Below, in pieces: positions 20,090 to 30,759 of a stretch of DNA of 64,000 bases (position 1 is the first letter of the stretch; the number at the start of each line of letters is the position of its first letter). Origin of the DNA: Homarus americanus (Eukaryota; Arthropoda; Malacostraca; Decapoda; Nephropidae). The DNA lies in contig NW_024744462.1 of assembly GCF_018991925.1 (NCBI RefSeq), positions 307,501-371,500 of the forward strand, read 5' to 3'. The notes under the pieces are model-generated. The model ran no database searches. It was not told where the DNA came from and saw nothing but the letters and a program-made list of their open reading frames with translations. Both the position numbers and the translations under genes were made by a program.

Positions 20090-20200
20090 AGTCATTATTT
20101 TACCTGTATGTGTGTTTATATTAATTTTCTACCTGTATGTGTGTATGCCTGTGTGTATATATTTACATGTATGTGTATATTTATATGTGTGTATTATCAG
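20059..20200. repeat. (GT)n followed by TACCTGTATGTGTGTAT repeats
   Basis: Clean GT lies at 20059-20089. Four looser copies of an ACCTGTATGTGTGTAT-like unit follow. Confidence 0.9.
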
Positions 20201-20402
20201 TAACATCATAACTGTATCAATTTATTAAGAGCAATCAACAAAGCGGTTTAGTGAACTTAAGTTAAAACGCGTCGTGCCCTCAATATAGGTCAAACATTAA
20301 TAACATTTTACCAGTTTATTCATCGTCAGTGTGAATGAATAAATAAATTCTCAAACTAACAGTAATGATTATAAGAGAGTTGTTGAGTTGGGATTTATTT
20401 TG

Positions 20403-20403
<1 letters not shown>
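20201..20403. other. Unassigned AT-rich sequence
   Basis: No feature is visible. Confidence 0.4.

Positions 20404-20452
<49 letters not shown>
20404..20452. repeat. C11-(TC)19 compound run
   Basis: A C homopolymer at 20404-20414 runs into TC repeats. Confidence 0.97.
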
Positions 20453-20455
<3 letters not shown>

Positions 20456-20515
20456 TATTTCATTTTATCTCCTCTTTTAGTTTCGTGTATGTTCTTTCCC
20501 CACAGTGTTTGTATT

Positions 20516-20562
20516 TTCTTTTTCTTTCTTTCTTTCTTTTTTCTTTCTTTTTTCTTTCTTTA
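20516..20562. repeat. (TTTC)n microsatellite
   Basis: About eleven imperfect repeats. Confidence 0.93.
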
Positions 20563-20644
20563 ATTCAAGACGTGACCTCAGAGAGACAGACAAACTTACC
20601 CCTTAAGTCACACAATATTAAGGTCAGAGGAAGAAGAGGGGATG

Positions 20645-20835
20645 AACTCTTCTTTCTCTTCTTCTTCCTCTTCCTCCTCTTCTTTTTCATCCTCCTCCTC
20701 CTCTTCTTCTTCATCCTCCTCCTCCTCTTCTTCTTCATCCTCCTCCTCACCTTCCTCTTTTGTTTCTACTTCTTTCTCTTCTTCCTCCTCCTCCTCTTCG
20801 TCTTCCTCCTCCCCCGCTTCCTTCCTCTTCCACAA
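20645..20835. repeat. (TTC/TCC)n with a 24-bp sub-repeat
   Basis: CCTCCTCCTCCTCTTCTTCT plus TCAT forms a 24-bp unit repeated about three times near 20685-20755. It gives poly-Ser and poly-Glu frames, which are not genes. Confidence 0.95.
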
Positions 20836-20904
20836 CTTCCCGAGAGAGTTGTTCTTGAACGTAGGTGAGGCTGCAAATTTCTCTATTGCTGAGATCTTTT
20901 AAGT

Positions 20905-21000
20905 CACCAGGCTCTCCTTTGCTTCGCCAGGCTCTGCACTCCTCGGTCAGGCTCTCCTCTCCTTCGTCAGGCTTTCCTCTCCTTCGCCAGGCTCTCCTTG
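20905..21000. repeat. 20-bp minisatellite (CAGGCTCTCCTCTCCTTCGT)
   Basis: Five copies at a constant 20-bp period (CAGGCT at 20908, 20928, 20948, 20968 and 20988). Confidence 0.93.
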
Positions 21001-21049
21001 TGGGGACATTTTCTTTAATCTTTCCCTATTGGCCGAGTCATTCCTCTCA

Positions 21050-21270
21050 TGACCTGGTTAAGGATCATCTACCTTATCTGACCTGTCCTGACCTGACTTG
21101 GTTTAGCATCATCTACCTGACATGACCTGGTTAAGGATAATCTACCTTACCTTACTTGACCTAGTTTAGCATCATCTACCTGACATGACCTGGTTAAGGA
21201 TAATCTACCCTACCTTACTTGACCTGGTTTTAGCATCCTCTACCATCCCTCGCTTGACCTGGTTTTCAAC
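21050..21270. repeat. 63-bp dimeric minisatellite, each half beginning TGACCT
   Basis: TGACCT lies at 21050, 21079, 21089, 21123, 21157, 21186, 21220 and 21255. Two alternating half-units, TGACCTGGTTAAGGATAATC and TGACCTAGTTTAGCATCATC, of 29 and 34 bp make a 63-bp higher-order repeat. TGACCT is the reverse complement of the nuclear receptor half-site AGGTCA. Confidence 0.88.
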
Positions 21271-21453
21271 AGGTAGTTTCACCATCTGCTGTTGCTCTTT
21301 AAAATATAATACCGTTTCCTTGCCAAATAATATTTCTCCTTTGGGTTTAAAAGTCACATTTCTCAACTCCTGGGGATAATATGTTTATTTATTCCTATAT
21401 TCCTATACAACTTCATCGAAAAAGAATGCCTGGATTTGTATTATATTATTATT

Positions 21454-21643
21454 AGGTTGGGTTGGGTTGGGTTCTGGGTTGGGTTGGGTTGGGTTGGGTT
21501 GGGTTAGGTTGGGTTGTTCTGTTCAGTTGGGTTGGGGGTCGGGTTGGGTTAGGTTGGGTTGGGTTGGGTTCTGTTTGGTTGGGTTGGGTTGGGTTGGGTT
21601 GGGTTGGGTTGGGTTAGGGTCGGGTTGGGTTAGGTTAGGTTGT
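21454..21643. repeat. (TTGGG)n / TTAGG pentamer array
   Basis: Mostly GGGTT pentamers with interspersed GGTTAGG steps and a few TTCTG interruptions. It is a variant of the arthropod telomere repeat on the G-rich strand. G-quadruplex formation is likely. Confidence 0.93.
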
Positions 21644-22099
21644 AGATAAATAATGACGGACTGAAACACAAAAAAAAATGGAATATATGACTTTTTTGTT
21701 GATGTTAGAATGAAGATGAATGAAATGCAAATTAGGTTCTGCTCACGGGAGTTCTTGTGGTTTTACATCTCATTGAATATAGTTAACGATAGTTGGTTTG
21801 GTAATGTGTTCTGGACTTTGAGTTGAGTTACTGTGTTATTAACTTATAGTGAAATGTATACCTATGCCACCACTCTACCTGTTGTTTCTGAGATAATACG
21901 AATAAACTTGATAATTAATGGACATATAATAATGATAGATGGAAATGGAGTAAATGTAAAAAAAAAAAGAAAGACAAGTGTTGGTAGGTTGGAGGAAAAA
22001 AAATATGGCGATGTGTGGAAAAAAATGTTTGGTGGGGTTTGTAAAATCAGTCTCAGGTGAGGTCCAGCCTTTGTGTTGGTGCCGTGACGGAGTGTTGGA
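21644..22099. other. Unassigned AT-rich sequence
   Basis: A-runs lie near 21671, 21960 and 21997. No gene is recognised. Confidence 0.45.
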
Positions 22100-22296
22100 T
22101 TGTCTGAACCTCCCTTTAACCCCCTCCCTCCCTTGACCCCCTCCCTTAACCTCCCTTGCAGACCCCCCCACAGACCCCCACCACGGACCCCCTCCCCACG
22201 GACCCCCTCCCCACGGACCCCCTCCCCTGGACCCCCCTCCCACGGACCCGCTCCCCACTGGACCCCTCCCACGGACCCCTTCCCACGGACCCCTCT
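22100..22296. repeat. 15-bp C-rich minisatellite (ACGGACCCCCTCCCC)
   Basis: About eight copies at 22180-22296 with a looser left part. The 15-bp unit keeps a plus frame open (PRTPS peptide repeat) and a Gly-rich minus frame. Both look like repeat artefacts. Confidence 0.9.
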
Positions 22297-22400
22297 AGTA
22301 CATGCACGTAAATGGGGTACAAACTCTCGCATGCAGGGGACTGGTACAATTATGTGTGCACGCTTGGGTGTACAGTAAAGATAAACATACGCATGTAAAT

Positions 22401-22402
<2 letters not shown>

Positions 22403-22453
<51 letters not shown>
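22403..22453. repeat. (TC)n microsatellite
   Basis: About 25 repeats followed by three CAGA steps. Confidence 0.97.
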
Positions 22454-22455
<2 letters not shown>

Positions 22456-22559
22456 ACAGACAGACATATACCTACCCTTTGAAAAAAAAAACGAAAAAAA
22501 ATATTGTGAACATGTTTGTCAATAGTGATGGCTGTAACTGACTGACAAGCCTCTTTGTT

Positions 22560-23350
22560 TCTACCTTGTCCCTTCCCTCCACCACTTCACCCCCTCCCCC
22601 TTTGTACCATCACCACCTCCCCTCCCACCATCACCCCATCCATCACCCCATCCATCACCTATACCTCCCTCTTAGTTCACCTCACCTCTCGTCTATAACT
22701 CAAAAAATGTCCTCCTCCCTTTCTTCTCTTGTCCTCTTTCACCTGTCGTACACTTCCCTTCCTCCACTTCCCCACTTTTCTTCCTGTATTCATGTCTCTC
22801 TCTTTCTTTCTTTCTCTCTTTCTCTTTTTTATCTCTTTCTCTCTCTCTCTCTCTATCTCCCACATTCACCAAGTGTAATCCTCTCAGTCTCTCTTTATTT
22901 AAAATTCCTCTGCTCTCCCCTTTATTGTGCTCATGTTTCTTCTAAATCCCCGCGGCTTTCCTCCTCCTCCTCTTCATATTCCTCCTCCTGCTCTTCATCT
23001 TCCTCCTCCTCTTCCCTCCCTGACCCTTACCTGAACTCTTCTACCCTCCCTTCCTCTTTCTTTGTCTCTCATCCTTATATTTTCCTTCTTAATCTCTTCT
23101 CCCTTCTCTCCACTTTCTCTCTCCTTCCTCTCCCCACTGTCTCCCCCACCACTCTCTCTTCTCTTCACTCCGTTATTTTCTTTTTTCCCCCTCTTTACTT
23201 CTTATCCTTCCTTCCTTCCTTCCTTCCTTCCTTACAAGCTTTCCCTTACCTTCTCTTCCTTCCTCTCTCCCACCCCATTCCCTGCACTCCAGCCCTCTCC
23301 TCCTTCTCTTCCTCTCGGCTCTTCCTCCTCTTCCTCCTACATCCCCGCCT
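22560..23350. repeat. Long polypyrimidine domain
   Basis: About 790 bp of C/T-rich plus strand: CCATCACC steps (22600-22660), TC (22795-22858), TCCTCC (22960-23015) and TTCC (23206-23233). The 266-codon Ser/Pro/Leu frame here is low complexity and is not called. Confidence 0.88.
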
Positions 23351-23434
23351 CCATTTGACCAGGTAAACAGGTGCCACATTTGCATTGCCTGGTTCTTTTC
23401 TAGTGGCGATAGTACACAGAGCCATTTAAGATAT

Positions 23435-23640
23435 GTGGAGGAAATGTGGTCGGGTTGGGGGAGGTGGTCGGGTTGGGGGAGGTGGTCGGGTTGGGGAGGG
23501 TTGGGGAATGGGGAGGGTTTGAGAAAGTTGTGGGGAAGATTGGGGGAGTTGGGAGGGTTGGGAAGTTGGGGAGGGTTGGGAAAGGTTTGGAAAGGTTGGG
23601 GGAGGTTGTGGGAGGGTTGGGAAAGTGGGGCAGGTAGGTA
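23435..23640. repeat. G-rich minisatellite with 18-bp core (GGTCGGGTTGGGGGAGGT)
   Basis: Three clean 18-bp copies at 23439-23495, then looser GGGAGGTTGGG steps. Dense G-runs, a quadruplex candidate. Confidence 0.9.
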
Positions 23641-23679
23641 GGAGGAAAGCGAAACAGATGGTAGGGGGCGATGGGGAGA

Positions 23680-24060
23680 AGGTAGAGGGAAGAACAAGAT
23701 AGGTGGGGAGAGGAAGTAGAGGGGAGGATAGGGTAGAGGGAGAGAAAGAAGGGTGGAGGGGTGAAGAGGGAGAGAAAGAAGGGTGGAGGAAGAAGAGGGA
23801 GAGAATGATGGGTGCAGGGAGAAGAGGGAGAGAATAAAGGGTTAAAGAGAGAAGAGGGAGAGAATGAAGGGTGGGAGGGAGACGAGGGAGAGAATGAATG
23901 GTGGAAGGGAGAAGAGGGAGAGAATGAAGGGTGGGGGAAAGAGAGAGAATGAAGGATGAAAGGGAGAAAAGGGAGAAAATAAAGGGTTAAAGGGAGAAGA
24001 GGGAGAGACTGAAAGGTGGGAGGGAGAGAATGAAGGGTGAGAGGGAGAATACAGGGAGAT
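23680..24060. repeat. 30-bp polypurine minisatellite
   Basis: About eleven units of GAAGAGGGAGAGAATGAAGG plus ten bases. The period is exactly 30 bp at 23821-23940 and looser outside. Confidence 0.93.
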
Positions 24061-24379
24061 ATAGGGTCAGATTAACATGGTGTGTGTGGAAGGGGAAAGA
24101 GAGAGAAGGACTTTGTTGTTGGGGGTGTACACTGTATATGTGTGACCGAGTGTATGTGTACATGGAGGTGTAGACCATGTATTATAGGTATCCTTGTGTA
24201 CACTTGTGACTAACTTGTGTGCACTTTTGACAACACACACACACACAGGAGAGTCAAATCGTTAATAATTATGAGAAATATGATAAAGAGGAAGAATATA
24301 AAGGAGGAGAAGAAGAAGAAGAAAGAAAGAAATGTAACAAAGAGGAAAGGAAGACAAAAATGAATCCAAGTCAGCTGTT
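24061..24379. other. Unassigned, with GT-rich and GAA-rich patches
   Basis: TGTACAC/TGTGTG words lie at 24125-24225, a CA run at 24231-24247, and GAGGAGAAGAAG at 24300-24335. Confidence 0.5.
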
Positions 24380-24662
24380 GTTAGCTTTGTCTTCCTCCTA
24401 ATCTCTCCTTTCTTCATTTCTTCATTTCCTTTTTATTTTTTTCTTTGATTTGGTTATTTATTATATTTTTCATATCCTCCTCTTCTTTCCCCTTCAGGTT
24501 CGTTATTTTCATCCTCCTCTTCCTCCTACTTGTCCTCCTTGTCGTCCTCCTCCTCCCCCCCCCCTCCTCCTCCTTCTCCTCCAATTAATCATTCTTCTTC
24601 TCTTCCCTCTTGCAGTTAACACGTTCCTTCTCTTTTTTCTTTGTATATTTCGTCTTGTTTTA

Positions 24663-24705
<43 letters not shown>

Positions 24706-24890
24706 AGACACCTCCCTGTCCACGATTTCCCTCACTCCCCCACACACTCTCTCCCTCTCCCTCTCTCCCTCCTCCCCACACTCCACACCTCTCCACCTCG
24801 TCCTTTACTAATTGGTCTCTCATATCTCTCATTCCCTCTCTTCCTCTACCTCTCCCTCTCCTCTTCTGCTCTGTTTCTCATGCGGTAACT
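24380..24890. repeat. Polypyrimidine domain with (TC)19
   Basis: TCCTCC/CTTTTT-rich sequence with a clean TC run at 24665-24702. Ser/Leu/Pro frames are not called. Confidence 0.87.
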
Positions 24891-24954
24891 CTCACCTCAC
24901 CTGCTATAGTTTGTTACGTTGTGATACAGCCTCGGAACATCTCCTAGTTAGTTT

Positions 24955-25890
24955 ATTTTCTAGGTTTACTTTTGGGAGGTTTACTTTGGGAGGTTTACTT
25001 TTAGAGAGTTTACTTTGGGGAGGTTTACTTTGAGAGGGTTTACTTTGAGAGGATTTACTTTTGAAAGTTTACTTTGAGAGGTTTACTTTGAGAGGTTTAC
25101 TTTGAGAGGTTTACTTTGAGAAATTTACTTTTGAGAGGTTTATTTGTGATTTACTTTTGAGAGGTTTACTTTGAGAGGTTTACTTTTGAGAGAGTTTACT
25201 TTTGAGAGTTTACTTTGAGGTTTACTTTTGGGAGGTTTACTTTTGAGGAAGTTTGCTGAGAGGTTTACTTTGAGGGAGGTTTACTTTTGGGGTTTACTTT
25301 GAGAGGTTTGCTTTGGAGGTTTGTTTTGAGAGGTTTACTTTTAGAAGGTTTACTTTGAGAGGTTTATTTTGAGAGAGGTTACTTTTTGAGAGGTTTACTG
25401 GGAGGTTTACTTTGAGGAGGTTTATTTGGGGGAGGGATTTACTTTTGGGAGTTTACTTTGAGGAGTTTATTTTGAGGAGGTTTACTTTTGAAAGTTTACT
25501 TTGTGAGGAGTTTACTTTGGGAGGGTTTACTTTTGGAGAGTTTACTTTGGGGAGGTTTACTTTGAGGAGGTTTACTTTGGGGAGGTTTACTTTGGGGAGG
25601 TTTACTTTGGGGAGGTTTACTTTTGGGAGGTTTACTTTTGGGGAGGTTTACTTTGGGGAGGTTTACTTTTGGGAGGTTTACTTTTGGGAGGTTTATTTTG
25701 GGGAGGTTTACTTTTTGAGAAGTTTACTTTGTGAGGTTTACATTTAGGGGGTTTACTTTCTCGATGGTTTACTTTTGGGAGGTTTAGTTTACTGTTAATA
25801 TCACTTTCTTTAGGTATACTTTCTCTTGGGAATACTTTCTACCAGGTTTACATTCTTGAAAGTATACTCTCTTTAAGTATACTATCTAGC
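24955..25890. repeat. 15-16-bp minisatellite (GGTTTACTTTGGGGA), about 55 copies
   Basis: One of the longest arrays in the window. The word GTTTACTTT is nearly invariant and the GA/G-rich spacer varies. The period is exactly 15 bp at 25569-25614. The right end (25795-25890) decays to TATACTTTCT. Plus frames read GRFTLGRFTF-like repeats and are not genes. Confidence 0.96.
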
Positions 25891-26051
25891 ATTTATTTAT
25901 ATTTTTAGTCTATTCATTATCCTTCAATGTAAAATATATCCCAAAATAACCATAACTTTACCATTCATTCTAATCGACTTTAACCATGACGTATTTGTTG
26001 TTGATTAATTCACCTTACGTCACTCGCCCTTGTTTACACCCACTCACTGGA

Positions 26052-26154
26052 TCAGCTGATTGTGTCGGTCAGCTGACTGTATTAATGGCGGGGTCGCTCA
26101 GCTGATTATGAATGAGACTGTGTGTGGGGGGTGGGGGGGGGGTAAGTGACGTCA
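26052..26154. promoter_or_regulatory. Three TCAGCTGA palindromes and a CRE
   Basis: TCAGCTGA (an E-box CAGCTG inside a longer palindrome) lies at 26052-26059, 26069-26076 and 26098-26105. A full CRE, TGACGTCA, lies at 26147-26154 just after a G run. Motif clustering only; no promoter is proven. Confidence 0.35.
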
Positions 26155-27021
26155 TGAGGGTTGTGAATGGGAAGAGTTTGTTTATGTATGGGTTTTATGA
26201 ATGAGTTACTTCATCCCGGATTAGTTGGTTTGAGGGATTAGTTGGTTATATAAGTACTGTATGATGTGGATGGAGTTTAGGGTGAAGAGTGACACCGTAG
26301 ATTAGAGTTTGTTAATACTAATAAGTTTGTTATGGGAAGACGCTTATCCTTATTGTAATTGTGTTAGTATTAATATATAACGGTGAGAATAGGAAGTATA
26401 CTTAATAGGATAAAATAGGTATAAATTATTTTACTGTAATGAATGTATATCAGTTTGTACAAAGAACAGGACTTGAGTATATTTTGTACAGTATCAGGAG
26501 TAGTTAAGAATATTTGTCACCTTTGTGGAGCTTCTTAACTAACTGGCATGTTTGTTTTTCCAAGTTGTGTATAGTTCAACCCCTGGTGGTCGGAGGTGGT
26601 CACTGTCTTCATCAAGTGCATTCCTCTCACTGTTTTCTTAAAGGAGTCGCCACTGGCTGTCTTGTTTATTTATCTACTGCTCCACCGGGCTCAAGCTGCC
26701 CACGTTCGCTTTCTTACTTGTTGCTACGCGTGCATTTTGCGTTGGTTAATGAGCGTCCATGTTTCTTTCATGAGTGCATGCGCATTTTCTATCCTTTGCG
26801 TCATTAGCTTCTTGAGGAGCCTCCTGTTAGATACTTTTCCCTTTACTAAAGTTATCGTCTTTTAAGAAAACAAAAGGAGTAACATTAAATAAGTTTTCGT
26901 TGTGAGAAACTTGGTTACATCCGGATGATAACCAGTTGCCATGGTGATAGATTTTGTAAACAAAACAACACTGGCTACCACAACACCACGAGCGCCAACC
27001 ATTCAGAGCACTGGGGAGAAA

Positions 27022-27051
27022 TGACGTCACAAGTCTCCGGGGCCCAATCAC
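27022..27051. promoter_or_regulatory. CRE followed by a CCAAT box
   Basis: TGACGTCA at 27022-27029 and CCAATCAC at 27044-27051 are 14 bp apart in an otherwise complex stretch. CREB/ATF and NF-Y sites in this arrangement are typical of proximal promoters. No TATA box or downstream coding exon could be identified. Confidence 0.35.
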
Positions 27052-27751
27052 ATTCCACTTAAAGGGTTGGCTGAACTGAAGGAGAAGCCGTCACTGAGAA
27101 ACGTAAACTTTCAGCTGTGGGTCACGGAAGGTGTTTACGACTTAACGAAGAGCGACGGAAGAAATTTAATAAGAACAGAAGGAGGAGACGAGCGGAAAGT
27201 ATCAGCAGTGTCAAAGAGGTGGGAAGTGGCAATTTTAAGCCAGACGCGAGAGAGTCATTAGCTATGTACACGGAACTCCTTACCGCTCATATATTCTAGT
27301 GTGTACTTAGCATCTCTCCCCAGTGTTTTGTGTGTCAGAGTGAAAGACGTCTGGTTTGGCTTTGTGTGAAGAGGGAGAGGAATAGTAGGCAGAAGGGGGA
27401 AGAAGAATATGAGGAGTAAGGGGAGGAAGAATAGACTGATAAGAGACGCTAACAGTCACACAAATAACAGGCAAAATATAATGGTATGGAATCATGCGAC
27501 CTTCAGACACGGGTGTTTATATATAGATCTTGGACACGTGTGGAAATACAACCCTCAGACACGTAGGAGGGGTGGGGTGGAAATCTAACCTCTTGGACAC
27601 GTGTGCAAATTCTCGGGAAGAAATATGCGGCGCCGGAGATAGCGATAGGAGGGAGATAAAGGCAATTTCAGGAGGGGAGGAAGATATTGGTCCGTGTGTG
27701 GGAAGACTGTGACACCTGTACAAGATGTTACCTGATTACCTCTGTTTTGAC

Positions 27752-27865
27752 GTGTGGGTGTATGAGGTGTTAGGTATTGGGTGTAAGTGGGTGAGGTGTG
27801 GGTGTAAGTGGGTGAGGTGTGGGTGTAAGTGAGTGAGGTGTTAAGGTGGAGGTATGTTAGGTAAT

Positions 27866-27897
<32 letters not shown>
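27752..27897. repeat. 21-bp minisatellite then (GT)15
   Basis: GTGTAAGTGGGTGAGGTGTG repeats with a 21-bp period at 27781, 27802 and 27823, followed by GT repeats at 27866-27897. Confidence 0.93.
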
Positions 27898-27900
<3 letters not shown>

Positions 27901-27911
27901 ACCTATACTGC

Positions 27912-28020
27912 GGCAACAACGACAATAATATCAATAACAATGATAGTAACGATAACAATATTAATAATAACAATAGTGATAACAAAAACAATATTAAACA
28001 CAACAACAACAACAATGACA
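27912..28020. repeat. Imperfect (AAC/AAT)n repeat
   Basis: AACAAT and GATAAC steps, ending in AACAACAACAAC. Confidence 0.9.
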
Positions 28021-28414
28021 AAATACCATCTCAGTTCAAACGCGTGTTAAACCAAACCAGTTTTTCTTCCTTAAAACAATATCCTTAAAAACAAAAATGA
28101 ATGGCCATTGTGACGTAAATTAAAAACAAAGAAAAAAATCACCCCCTCAAAAGAACAGATTTTTTTTCATCTTTTTGACTAAGGGAAAAAAATGGTAAGT
28201 GTTTTCGAGAGAGGCTGAAGACTCGGGTTCGTTCACAAACACGGTCCCACTCCAGAGTTCTAAAAGAGTCTTCCCACCTTCCCCGTCAAAGCGCTGCCAA
28301 GTGAGTCTGAATTTGCCAATGTGGATGGCAGCGTCCACAAATGAGCACATTTTTCTCCCTCTCCGTCAACGCAGTTTTAAAGTTCGTGGATAAAACACAC
28401 TTCGGAAGGTTTGC
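28021..28414. other. Unassigned complex sequence
   Basis: About 200 bp (28190-28395) of balanced composition is open on both strands (67 codons minus, 64 codons plus). Neither peptide is recognised. It may be a decayed dispersed repeat. Confidence 0.4.
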
Positions 28415-29269
28415 GGGGGGGGGGGGGAATTAAGCTGTTTTGAAGTTTGAGGTCGTTCTTGGAAGTGTTGTGACGTATTTTCACGATCAGGGCTTAAAGT
28501 GGATTTTTTTTTTTTATAGCTCGGGCAAGAATGTTTGGTCGTTCCTTGGGTAGTTATTTTTTTATAAAGACGTGATTGTGGGAGAGGATACGGTGGGGTG
28601 AATGGAAGGCTTTGTTCCAAGTAAAGGAGAGAGAGAGAGAGAAACTAACCATAATTAAACCAGGTTGATAAGTGCAAGTTACAAAACAACAATTCTTCCT
28701 CATCTTCCTCCTCCCCTTACCACCTACTCCCGACAGTGGTTCCTCCCCTTCTGAATGAGTACATAATCAGTCCTTATCAATAAAGCTTCCAACAACAAGG
28801 CAGATTGGGGCGGCTCTTCATTGACTCAAGTGAAGGACCACCTCAACCACCTCATCCACCTGCACATATGACACTGGGTAATGGGGGGGGGGGCGGCAGT
28901 AGTCACCACAAGTGCCCCTCGTTACCTGAATGAATGAACTCGCAGGTGTGAGATATATGATTGTAATTACCTGTGCGTATGTGCGTGTGTGTGTGTGTCT
29001 CATCTTCTCATCATTACTGTTGGCTCCTTTATATAATATTACCATAACACCTTAACAAAACAAACTTATTCCATTCATAGATTTACCTCATTTAACTGAT
29101 TGGTACACACACACACACACACACACGATAACAATTCTCTCCATCCCAACATATATGGGGAAAAAAGACCTTTCCCACTAATACTACAAAGGTCACCGGT
29201 TATCTGTTGCTGATTAGAAGTGTGTTCGTTCTCACCCCCCCCAGCCCATTTTTTTCTCCCTCTCCCTGT
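28415..29269. other. Unassigned, with short homopolymers
   Basis: A G14 run lies at 28415-28428, GA near 28627-28641, a G run near 28886-28896, GT near 28985-29000 and CA at 29104-29127. The rest is complex and unassigned. Confidence 0.5.
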
Positions 29270-29438
29270 GGGTTACATAAGAGAGGTGGAGAGTAGGGGA
29301 GATAGAGGAAAGGGTGGATAAAGGAGAATGAGAGAGGCAGGGAAAGTTTAAAAGGGTGTGAGAGACAAGGAGAGTGTGGGAGAGGGTGAGAGATAATGAG
29401 ATAGTGAGTGAGAGAGAACTATCGTGAGAAAGATTATT

Positions 29439-29492
<54 letters not shown>

Positions 29493-29667
29493 AAAATGAG
29501 CGGGTGAGAGAATGGGATGGAGAGAATGAAAGAAGAGAATAGAATGGTGAAGAGAACAATGGAATTACAAACAAGAGGAGATATATTCTCTCTCAGTTCA
29601 AAGGAGGAGGAAACAGATGAAAGAGAAAACAATTAAAACAGATAATCAAACAGTAAGGAAAGAGAAT

Positions 29668-29727
<60 letters not shown>

Positions 29728-29880
29728 CTAGTACAAATTACCCAGAACGAAAAAGGAAACAGAAGTAGTTTGAGAAAAAAAAACGAGTAAGTGGGACAGA
29801 TAATAATTAGAGAAAGAGGGAGAAGGAAGTGAGAGAGACGGGGGGGGGGAGGGGGGGAGTGGTGAAAGTTGAAGACCAAG
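29270..29880. repeat. Polypurine domain with two long (GA)n runs
   Basis: GAGA/GGAGG-rich throughout. Clean GA lies at 29440-29486 and 29669-29726. A G-rich patch lies at 29839-29858. Confidence 0.92.
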
Positions 29881-30002
29881 AGACTGGAAATGTCAATAGA
29901 AGGGAAAGTTTGGTGAAAGGCTTAACCCTGATGTCTCCTTTCTCTTCTCCTGAGTCACCCTCCTTAGCTTTCTTGATCGAGTCGCTTAGAGGTCTTGCTT
30001 GT

Positions 30003-30003
<1 letters not shown>

Positions 30004-30046
<43 letters not shown>

Positions 30047-30086
30047 AGAATGTCAGAGATAATTTGAGGGAGGGAAAGTGAGAATT

Positions 30087-30136
<50 letters not shown>
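30004..30136. repeat. Two (GA)n runs with a purine spacer
   Basis: GA lies at 30004-30045 and 30090-30136. Confidence 0.96.
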
Positions 30137-30137
<1 letters not shown>

Positions 30138-30189
30138 CTAGACTAGGCACTTATAAGAATGACTGACAAATTGGTTCATTATCGTGACA

Positions 30190-30710
30190 GCCGATTCTCC
30201 TCTCTCCTCCCTCTCCATCTCTTTCCTCCCCTATCCCTTCCCTCTCCCTTGCCTGTTTACGTCCCTCTCTTCATCCTCACGTCCCTCCCTCGCTCTCACT
30301 ATCTTCCCCTTCCCCTCTCTATCCTCACTTCATACCATCCCTTCCCCTCTCTATCCTCACTTCATACCATCCCTTCCCCTCTTCCTCCCCTCCTTCTCTT
30401 TACTTCATCATTTCCTTTCCTTTTTCCTTCTTTCTCCTCCCTTCCGTGCCTTCTTTTCTCCCTATTTCCCCTCCTTTCTTTTCCCTTCCCTTCCTCCCTC
30501 CACTCCTATCCTCACTTCCTCCTTTCCCATTCTCCCCTCACTTCTTCTCTTCCTTACTTCACCTCCCCTTCCCTCCCACTACTCCATTCCATCATTTCCC
30601 CTCCTCCTCACTTCTTCCTTTCCCACGTCCCCTCTCCCCACACTTCCTCCCTCTCATATTCTTCCTTCTCTCACCCCCCCTCACCTCCCCTTCCTTCATC
30701 CTACGTGAAT
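30190..30710. repeat. Polypyrimidine domain
   Basis: About 520 bp of TCCC/CTTCC. A 32-bp sub-unit containing CTCTCTATCCTCACTTCATA is directly duplicated near 30310-30375. Ser/Pro/Leu frames (to 197 codons) are low complexity. Confidence 0.88.
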
Positions 30711-30759
30711 TGCAACACCAAAATAAAAAGTTTGGGAACAGTGATACACTAAAGGGAGG

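Larger units (their letters stand above)
25891..27740. other. Longest complex (non-repeat) stretch
   Basis: About 1.85 kb with little tandem repetition. It holds clustered TCAGCTGA palindromes, two CREs and a CCAAT box, which are listed separately. Open frames at 26514-26865 and 27067-27299 show no known domain. The one at 27067 starts at TTG, with no ATG. If the window contains part of a gene, an untranslated exon or promoter here is the best place to look. Confidence 0.5.

Noticed and set aside
19457..20095. 212-codon minus-strand frame
   Set aside because: Follows the purine minisatellite and a GT run; no domain or splice context.
20645..20835. Acidic (poly-Glu) protein exon on the minus strand
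   Set aside because: Pure GGA/GAA trinucleotide repeat; poly-Ser and poly-Arg are read equally well in other frames.
22566..23366. 266-codon plus-strand open frame
   Set aside because: Entirely Ser/Pro/Leu/Phe from a polypyrimidine tract; alternative frames are equally open; no domain.
24665..24712. Splice acceptor (TC tract followed by CTCAG)
   Set aside because: The TC tract is a microsatellite and no coding sequence follows; such sites are expected throughout this DNA.
27067..27261. 64-codon frame of normal-looking composition downstream of CRE and CCAAT
   Set aside because: Begins at TTG with no ATG in frame, overlaps another open frame, and has no recognisable motif.
30159..30752. 197-codon plus-strand frame
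   Set aside because: Low-complexity translation of TCCC-rich sequence, open in several frames.
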